In this document: in pieces, positions 7,568-12,618 of the stretch
Layout of the letters: the number at the start of each line of letters is the position of its first letter
Position numbering within the stretch: position 1 is the first letter of the stretch
Assembly (NCBI GenBank): GCA_017442445.1
Contig: JAFRZS010000298.1
Span: forward strand, 1-12,618
DNA length: 12,618 bases
DNA from: Clostridia bacterium
GTDB taxonomy: Bacteria > Bacillota > Clostridia > Oscillospirales > Acutalibacteraceae
Direction of reading: 5' to 3'
The notes under the pieces: generated by a model
Seen by the model: only the letters and a program-made list of their open reading frames with translations
Databases searched by the model: none
Told to the model about the DNA's origin: nothing
Made by a program: the position numbers and the translations under genes

Positions 7568-8020
7568 TTATCCCTTCAGAAGCTGCACAAGTGCGTCTTT
7601 AATCTGAGAAGCAAAGCCTTCGGTTCTGCAAAGAACAAAAATTGTATCTTCACCTGCAAGTGTACCTACGATTGTTTCAAATCCCATATTGTCAATAGCT
7701 GCACAAGCTGCCTGAGCCATACCGGGGAAACAACGAAGTACAACTGTATTTCCGGCGTAATCAGCAGAAATAACCGATTCTGCAAAAATTGTATGATATC
7801 TTGAAATATAGTCGCTTGAAATTTCCTTAGAAGCAACATATTTATACTGACCTGAATTACTCATAGTCTTTACAAGACGGAGATCTTTGATATCTCTTGA
7901 TACTGTTGCCTGAGTAACCTCAAATCCGTTTTTGCAAAGCTTGTCCTGAAGTTCATCCTGAGTTGAAATATTAAAATCAGTAATAAGCTTCAGAATTAAC
8001 GCATGTCTTTTCTTTTTCAC
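7568..8020 (-). CDS. argR: Arginine repressor ArgR/AhrC, GTG start
   Basis: A transcriptional regulator that binds ARG boxes as an arginine-dependent hexamer, repressing arginine synthesis and often activating its breakdown. With the start chosen here it has 150 residues, the family norm. The N-terminal winged helix-turn-helix includes the recognition segment TQATVSRDIKDLRLVK (36-51). The C-terminal oligomerisation and arginine-binding domain has the motif GTLAGEDT (119-126). The frame is open to a GTG at 8027-8029, but that codon overlaps the Shine-Dalgarno sequence AAGGAG (8029-8034) and cannot be served by it. GTG 8018-8020 lies eight bases after that site and gives the usual start MKKKRHALILKLI. 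The gene sits between nadK and recN. No ARG box is evident nearby, so autoregulation cannot be claimed. Confidence 0.95.
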   Translation of the reverse strand: MKKKRHALILKLITDFNISTQDELQDKLCKNGFEVTQATVSRDIKDLRLVKTMSNSGQYKYVASKEISSDYISRYHTIFAESVISADYAGNTVVLRCFPGMAQAACAAIDNMGFETIVGTLAGEDTIFVLCRTEGFASQIKDALVQLLKG

Positions 8021-8028
8021 ATTCAACA

Positions 8029-8034
8029 CTCCTT
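8029..8034 (-). promoter_or_regulatory. argR ribosome binding site overlapping the nadK stop
   Basis: Read on the minus strand this is AAGGAG, and the nadK stop TAA (8035-8033) supplies its first two As. It lies eight bases before GTG 8020-8018, which decides the argR start. It also implies that ribosomes ending nadK hand over to argR. Confidence 0.8.
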
Positions 8035-8878
8035 ATGCTCGTCTTTCTGACAATTTACTGTTAAGTACATCAAAAAATGTATCAGATTTTATTCTTAAAA
8101 AGTCTGCTGTAAAATCAGCCTTTTTAATAACTAAGTACTGTCCTCTTTCAACGACGGTTGAATCTTCACCGTCACAGGACAAATTAAGTTCGCTCTTTCC
8201 TTTAACCTTCAATTCGGAATTTTCCGAGAAAAACAGCGATCTAGAAAAAAGTGAATGAGTACAGATCGGTGTAAGTAAAATTCCGCCGACAGAAGGATCA
8301 ACAACAGGACCGCCTGCGGATAAAGAATACGCCGTTGAACCGGTTGGTGTTGCAATTATTACACCGTCGGCAAGATACTCATTTACAAGTCTGCCATTAC
8401 ATTCTATTTCAATATCTTCAAGTCTGATTCTGTTACCTCTGCCGACAACAGCATCGTTGATACAATAATCAGTTTTAATAAGCTGTCCGTCAGAATAAAG
8501 TCCGACCTCCAATAACATTCTGCTGTCTACTGAATAAGTACCGTCTATAAGACTTGACAATAAATCAAGTTCATTACTTTCAAGTCCCGCCATAAATGCA
8601 AGTCTTCCCGCATTTATTCCAAGAATTTTCTTTTTATGCTTTGCCGCGTATTTCGCCGCATGAAGAATTGTACCGTCACCGCCGATTGCAATTACAACAT
8701 CACAGCTTTCAATCAATTCATCAATATCCGATACTGCAGAAATTAACTGCGGTAATTTTTCTTTGTCGGACATCAGAAGAGAGTATTCAATTTTAAGACC
8801 ATCAAGACGAGCCGCAACATCGAGTGTTACCTTAGCGGCAGTTTTTCTTGTCAGATTAGGAAGCAACGCAACTTTCAT
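8033..8878 (-). CDS. nadK: NAD kinase
   Basis: Phosphorylates NAD to NADP using ATP or polyphosphate, the only known route to NADP. Its 281 residues are the normal bacterial length. The diagnostic motif GGDGT is at 66-70, with Asp68 the catalytic residue. The Asn-Asp pair follows at 141-142 in CINDAVVGRG, and the conserved segment ADGVIIATPTGSTAYSLSAGG spans 170-190. The start ATG has AAGGGGG six bases upstream, overlapping the tlyA stop 12 bases away. The tlyA-nadK-argR order is common in Clostridia. In Bacillus subtilis the corresponding tlyA-like and argR (ahrC) genes are adjacent without nadK. NADPH use by the MEP pathway gives a loose link to dxs upstream, but that is inference. Confidence 0.98.
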   Translation of the reverse strand: MKVALLPNLTRKTAAKVTLDVAARLDGLKIEYSLLMSDKEKLPQLISAVSDIDELIESCDVVIAIGGDGTILHAAKYAAKHKKKILGINAGRLAFMAGLESNELDLLSSLIDGTYSVDSRMLLEVGLYSDGQLIKTDYCINDAVVGRGNRIRLEDIEIECNGRLVNEYLADGVIIATPTGSTAYSLSAGGPVVDPSVGGILLTPICTHSLFSRSLFFSENSELKVKGKSELNLSCDGEDSTVVERGQYLVIKKADFTADFLRIKSDTFFDVLNSKLSERRA

Positions 8879-8890
8879 ACCTATACCCCC

Positions 8891-9700
8891 TTACTTGTCG
8901 AGTAAATTATGCGAAGAAGCAACAACCTCTTTAATATCAAAATCAAGTTCTTCCTCACCGTCTGACCCAAGAAACACGAGATATTCTATATTCCCTTCGG
9001 GACCTTTGACCGGTGAAAATGTAAGTCCTTTTATTATAAAATTATTTTCTTTTGCATTTATTATAGTCTGTTCAATAACATCTATATGTATCTGCGGGTC
9101 TCTTACAACACCTTTTTTGCCGACATTTTCCCTTCCCGCCTCAAACTGCGGTTTTATAAGACAAACAGCTTGACCGCTATCTGACAGTAATTCTCTGAGT
9201 TTCGGAAAAATGAGCTTCAAAGATATAAATGATACATCAACACTTGCAAAATCAATTTTTTCACTGACTACATCGTTTTCTATATATCTGAAATTTGTTC
9301 TTTCAAGATTTATTACTCTATCGTCATTTCTGAGCTTCCATGCAAGCTGTCCGTAACCTACATCAACAGAATAAACCTTTACAGCACCGTTTTGAAGCAT
9401 ACAATCAGTAAAACCGCCTGTTGATGCACCTACATCCATACAAACCTTACCGTCAAGAGTTATCGGAAACTCAGCTAATGCTTTTTCAAGCTTTAAACCT
9501 CCGCGGCTTACATACTTTAAAGTTTTTCCTCTGACCTCAATCGTATCTGTAGGTTTTACGGCATAACCTGCTTTTAATTTTTTTTGATCATTTACATAAA
9601 CCTGTCCCGCCATGATAAGCGCTCGTGCTTTTTCCCGACTCTCTGTGTAGCCAAGTTCAAACAATCTGAGGTCAAGACGCACTTTTTCAGCCAATATCAT
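8891..9700 (-). CDS. tlyA: TlyA-family rRNA methyltransferase (S4 + FtsJ-like)
   Basis: Probably a 2'-O-methyltransferase acting on rRNA. In Mycobacterium TlyA modifies 16S and 23S rRNA, and the family was first annotated as a haemolysin. The 269 residues comprise an N-terminal S4 RNA-binding domain (about 6-63) and an FtsJ-like SAM-dependent domain. The SAM motif is DVGASTGGFTDC (89-100). The catalytic KDKE-type tetrad appears as Lys70 (RGGLK), Asp155 (DVSFIS), Lys183 (IKPQFEAG) and Glu239 (GNIEYLV). The gene overlaps dxs by 14 bases. The start is not certain: ATG 9700 is only four bases from AAGGAG, while TTG 9694 (two codons in) has ten-base spacing. There is no signal peptide or membrane segment, which argues against a pore-forming role. 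The exact target nucleotide cannot be read from sequence. Confidence 0.93.
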   Translation of the reverse strand: MILAEKVRLDLRLFELGYTESREKARALIMAGQVYVNDQKKLKAGYAVKPTDTIEVRGKTLKYVSRGGLKLEKALAEFPITLDGKVCMDVGASTGGFTDCMLQNGAVKVYSVDVGYGQLAWKLRNDDRVINLERTNFRYIENDVVSEKIDFASVDVSFISLKLIFPKLRELLSDSGQAVCLIKPQFEAGRENVGKKGVVRDPQIHIDVIEQTIINAKENNFIIKGLTFSPVKGPEGNIEYLVFLGSDGEEELDFDIKEVVASSHNLLDK

Positions 9701-11558
9701 TACACTCCTTTATGACAGATTCGACGATACCTTCAGTATCTAATTTATATTTTTTAAGTTGTGAAGCAACTGTTGCCTGTTTTACAAACTCGTCATCAAT
9801 TGCAAATGTTTTATATTTTCCTTTATAGGATTTTTCGAAAAGTTTCTGTGCAAAGCACTCGTTGACACCTGCGCTTTTAATTCCTTCTTCAAAGAAGAAT
9901 ATTCTTTCGCAACCAAGGACTGCTTCAACAGCCTTTTCATCAATGGGTTTTATCATATTGAGGTTTATAACCTTAGTCCTGATACCCTTTTTTTCAAGCT
10001 GTTTCTGTGCCTCATTCACATAAGCAAATAAACGCCCGTAAGTGACAATGGCATTATTAGCCTGAGTATCTCCGTATATGTTATAAGGTTTAAGAGTATC
10101 AATATTCTCACCAGAGATTTTCTCGTCACCTCTCGGATATCTTATAACAAAAAGTGATTTCTCTTTTGAATTAACTGCATGTTTAAAAGAAAGATATAAT
10201 TCTTTATATGTTGACGGTGAATATACTACCGTATTCGGAATACTGTTGAGCATTGCAACATCAAATACACCCTGATGTGTTTCACCGTCTTCACCAACAA
10301 ATCCTGCTCTGTCAACGGCAATTATCATCTTTTGTCTTTGTAGTGCTCCGTCGTGTATCAGTTGGTCATAGCATCTTTGCAAAAATGTTGAATAAACAGT
10401 AAATACAGGAATCATTTCTTTTTTAGCAAGTCCGCACGCAAATGCAACTGCGTGTTCTTCAGCTATACCGACATCAAAAAATCTGTCAGGAAATTTTTTT
10501 GAAAATTCTTTCAAGCCTGTTGATAATTTCATAGCGGCTGTAATTGCACAGATTTTATCATTCTCCTCAGCCATTTCGCAAATCATTCTGCCAAATTCAT
10601 CAGAGAACGAACCGCTTGATGCAATAGGTTCACCTGTGTTTATATCAAACTTTGAAATTCCATGATAGGTGCTAGGCGATTTCTCAGCGAAATCATATCC
10701 TTTGCCCTTTACAGTTTTTACATGGAGCAATACCGGCACTGTTGATTCTTTCGCCATTTCAAGCATTTCTGTTAACTTTTCGATATTGTGACCGTCAACA
10801 GGTCCCATATATCTGTAACCGAGGTCTTCAAAAAAATTAGTACCGTAAACTACAGTTTTTAATGTATTTTTAAGGTGATACAATGAACGGGATAGATGGT
10901 GTCCTATACAGGGAATTTTATTGAGAAGCCTTTCAGTATGAGCTTTCAATCTGAAGTATTTTCTGTGAGTGCGTATCTTAGTGAAATATTTTGATAACGC
11001 ACCTACATTTTTTGAAATTGACATCTTGTTATCATTAAGAATAACAATGAGGTTTTTGGCCGTTCTTCCTGTATTATTCAAGGCTTCGTAAACCATTCCG
11101 TTTGTAAATGAACCGTCACCTATTACATCAACAACAAAACCGTTATCACCTGTCAGTTCTTTTGACTTTGAAAGTCCGTATGCAGTTGAGAGAGATGCTC
11201 CTGAATGACCTGTATAGAAGCTGTCATAAATGCTTTCATCAGGACGCGAAAAGCCTGAAATTCCGTTTTCTGTCCTTAATTTATGGAAATCATTATATCT
11301 GCCTGTGAGAAGCTTATAAGTATATACCTGGTGTCCTACATCCCATACAATGCTGTCTTCAGGAAAATTGAATGCCAAAAGCAGAGCAATTGTCAATTCA
11401 ACAACGCCCAGATTAGAAGCAAGATGCCCTCCTGTATGAGATACTGTTTCAATGAGTATTTCTCTGATTGCCGATGTCAATTCGTCAATTTCGCTCTTTG
11501 AAAGCTTTTTTATCTCGTCGGGATCTTTTAAGTTTTCTAAAAACTTTTTAACATCCAT
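9687..11558 (-). CDS. dxs: 1-deoxy-D-xylulose-5-phosphate synthase
   Basis: Condenses pyruvate and D-glyceraldehyde 3-phosphate to 1-deoxy-D-xylulose 5-phosphate with loss of CO2. This is the thiamine diphosphate-dependent first step of the MEP isoprenoid pathway. Its 623 residues are full length. Visible motifs are SHTGGHLASNLGVVELT (40-56, with the active-site His45), DVGHQ (73-77), the thiamine diphosphate/Mg motif GDGSFTNGMVYEALNN (147-162) with Asn175 in LNDN, GPVDGHN (252-258), GIAEEHAV (364-371) with catalytic Glu367, YSTFLQR (389-395) and DRAGFVGEDGETHQG (416-430). The ATG is eight bases after the ispA stop. Only a weak purine run, AAGAAGAAAG, made of the last ispA codons, precedes it. 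The pairing with ispA gives the first and a late step of isoprenoid supply in one operon. Confidence 0.98.
   Translation of the reverse strand: MDVKKFLENLKDPDEIKKLSKSEIDELTSAIREILIETVSHTGGHLASNLGVVELTIALLLAFNFPEDSIVWDVGHQVYTYKLLTGRYNDFHKLRTENGISGFSRPDESIYDSFYTGHSGASLSTAYGLSKSKELTGDNGFVVDVIGDGSFTNGMVYEALNNTGRTAKNLIVILNDNKMSISKNVGALSKYFTKIRTHRKYFRLKAHTERLLNKIPCIGHHLSRSLYHLKNTLKTVVYGTNFFEDLGYRYMGPVDGHNIEKLTEMLEMAKESTVPVLLHVKTVKGKGYDFAEKSPSTYHGISKFDINTGEPIASSGSFSDEFGRMICEMAEENDKICAITAAMKLSTGLKEFSKKFPDRFFDVGIAEEHAVAFACGLAKKEMIPVFTVYSTFLQRCYDQLIHDGALQRQKMIIAVDRAGFVGEDGETHQGVFDVAMLNSIPNTVVYSPSTYKELYLSFKHAVNSKEKSLFVIRYPRGDEKISGENIDTLKPYNIYGDTQANNAIVTYGRLFAYVNEAQKQLEKKGIRTKVINLNMIKPIDEKAVEAVLGCERIFFFEEGIKSAGVNECFAQKLFEKSYKGKYKTFAIDDEFVKQATVASQLKKYKLDTEGIVESVIKECNDIG
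9705..9710 (-). promoter_or_regulatory. tlyA ribosome binding site inside dxs
   Basis: Minus-strand AAGGAG within the Lys-Glu codons near the end of dxs (K-E-C-N-D-I-G-stop). It lies four bases before ATG 9700 and ten before TTG 9694, so the tlyA start remains ambiguous by two codons. Confidence 0.7.
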
Positions 11559-11566
11559 AATTAAAA

Positions 11567-12418
11567 CTACTTTCTTCTTACTGCCAGATCGTCAGCCAAT
11601 TTTGATAAGGCTGATCCTTTGTCTCCAAATATCTTTAATGAAGCTTTTGCTTTATTTGTAAAATCAACAACCAATTTTTCAGATTCTTCTAAACCTAAAA
11701 GAGAAACATAAGTTGATTTATTATTATCCTTATCGCTGCCGACAGGTTTTCCTAATTCTTCCGTACTGCTTGTGACATCAAGAATGTCGTCCTTAATCTG
11801 AAAAGCAAGTCCGATTGATGAAGCATAAACTTTGGCAGCTTCTATCATATCATCGCTGCCATCTGCCGCAAGACAGCCGAGAACACACGCAGCTTCAATA
11901 AGCTTACCTGTTTTCAACAAATCCATCGTTCTCAGAGAGTCAATCGGAACATTGTCTTTTGTTTCATTCTCCAAATCTATTATCTGACCGCCTATCATAC
12001 CGTCAGCGCCTGCACAAGACGACAAGACACTAACAGCCCTGACGATATTTTCTGAGGGTAAATCAGCTTTTGTAAGAACTTCAAAAGCAAGTGTCAGAAG
12101 TCCGTCACCTGCAAGTAAAGCATTTGCTTCGCCGTAAACTTTATGATTTGAAGCTTTGCCTCTTCTCATATCATCATCATCCATACAAGGTAGATCATCG
12201 TGTATGAGAGAATAGGTATGAATCATTTCAACCGCAACAGCATATGCTTCGGCTTTATCTTCATCACCGCCACAAGCCTTGCAAAATTCATAAACAAGTA
12301 ACGGTCTTATTCTTTTTCCGCCATTTTCAAGCGAATATGCCATAGCCTCATAAATTACTGACTGCAGATTATTCTTGAGGGGTAAATATTTTTTTAAAAC
12401 AAGTTCAAAATTATTCAT
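11567..12418 (-). CDS. ispA: (2E,6E)-farnesyl diphosphate synthase (short-chain polyprenyl synthase)
   Basis: Joins dimethylallyl or geranyl diphosphate with isopentenyl diphosphate to give farnesyl diphosphate, the primer for undecaprenyl phosphate and other isoprenoids. Its 283 residues are normal. Visible motifs are GGKRIRPLL (33-41), the first aspartate-rich motif DDLPCMD (74-80) in EMIHTYSLIHDDLP, KTGKLIEA (169-176), and the second aspartate-rich motif in QIKDDILD (207-214, Asp210, Asp211, Asp214). An aromatic residue (Tyr69) five positions before the first motif and the two-residue insert in it fit bacterial farnesyl diphosphate synthase. A geranylgeranyl product cannot be excluded without an assay. 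The start overlaps the xseB end by eight bases (ATGAATAA), with AAGGAA seven bases upstream. Confidence 0.95.
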   Translation of the reverse strand: MNNFELVLKKYLPLKNNLQSVIYEAMAYSLENGGKRIRPLLVYEFCKACGGDEDKAEAYAVAVEMIHTYSLIHDDLPCMDDDDMRRGKASNHKVYGEANALLAGDGLLTLAFEVLTKADLPSENIVRAVSVLSSCAGADGMIGGQIIDLENETKDNVPIDSLRTMDLLKTGKLIEAACVLGCLAADGSDDMIEAAKVYASSIGLAFQIKDDILDVTSSTEELGKPVGSDKDNNKSTYVSLLGLEESEKLVVDFTNKAKASLKIFGDKGSALSKLADDLAVRRK

Positions 12419-12611
12419 TTACTTCTTCCTTTATTTCAGAAAGTTCTTTTATCTTCTGTTCTGCTTTGTCAAGACACTCTCCGCAAAAAGCTGCAAGTTT
12501 TGTGCCCTGTTCATAAAGCTTGAGTGAATCATTGAGAGTGAGATTTCCTTCTTCCAATGCGTTTACAGTTTCTTCAAGCTTTTTAATTGCAGTTTCAAAT
12601 GTCTGTTTCAT
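12411..12611 (-). CDS. xseB: Exodeoxyribonuclease VII small subunit
   Basis: The small subunit of exonuclease VII, which degrades single-stranded DNA to oligonucleotides. Several XseB copies bind the XseA catalytic subunit through a coiled coil. The 66 residues are within the family range. The protein is almost entirely two amphipathic helices, with the typical segments FETAIKKLEETVNALEEG (5-22) and SLKLYEQGTKL (29-39). It begins only seven bases from the right edge. Those bases, read on the minus strand, contain TGA just before the ATG, which could be the xseA stop, but too little is visible to say. No ribosome binding site can be assessed. Confidence 0.95.
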   Translation of the reverse strand: MKQTFETAIKKLEETVNALEEGNLTLNDSLKLYEQGTKLAAFCGECLDKAEQKIKELSEIKEEVNE

Positions 12612-12618
12612 TGTCAGC

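Noticed and set aside
8891..9700. TlyA as a membrane-damaging haemolysin
   Set aside because: The S4 domain, SAM motif and Lys-Asp-Lys-Glu tetrad mark an RNA methyltransferase. There is no signal peptide or transmembrane segment.

Overview
The window is an AT-rich stretch of a chromosome from a low-GC Gram-positive bacterium. It is most likely a member of the class Clostridia, plausibly a gut or rumen Oscillospiraceae/Ruminococcus-type organism. The grounds are the run xseB-ispA-dxs-tlyA-nadK-argR-recN, which is a conserved Firmicutes cluster, together with an ArgR/AhrC regulator, purine-rich AAGGAG-type ribosome binding sites, a Clostridia-type LuxS and a complete D-xylose isomerase/xylulokinase pair. 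The genus is an inference. The window has no rRNA, tRNA, CRISPR array, insertion sequence or phage gene. No stretch over 300 bases lacks a gene.

Plus strand, left part (1-4180). The window opens inside xylA, so its N-terminus lies outside. xylB follows after one base and is probably translationally coupled to it. The two enzymes turn D-xylose into D-xylulose 5-phosphate for the pentose phosphate pathway. A long perfect hairpin (2580-2621) ends this operon. A 148-bp gap then carries an extended -10 promoter, a short leader hairpin and a strong ribosome binding site for a type I glutamine synthetase (glnA). glnA ends in a compact GC-rich terminator that also serves the operon converging from the right.

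Minus strand, right part (12611 down to 4183). Nine genes run head to tail in the order xseB, ispA, dxs, tlyA, nadK, argR, recN, tyrS, luxS. They either overlap or are separated by 12 bases or fewer, so they are probably one transcription unit whose promoter lies upstream, beyond the right edge (probably before xseA). The products cover isoprenoid precursor and farnesyl diphosphate synthesis (Dxs, IspA), DNA repair (XseB, RecN), NADP supply (NadK), RNA methylation (TlyA), arginine control (ArgR), tyrosyl-tRNA charging (TyrS) and the activated methyl cycle/AI-2 (LuxS). At several junctions the Shine-Dalgarno sequence contains, or lies just before, the upstream stop codon, which suggests coupled translation.

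I found no sign of a previously undescribed system. The points most worth a second look are the GSI-beta-like glutamine synthetase with a tyrosine at the adenylylation position, the tyrS-luxS pair on the end of the recN operon, the hairpin against the glnA ribosome binding site, and the start of argR, which the longest open frame places too far upstream.
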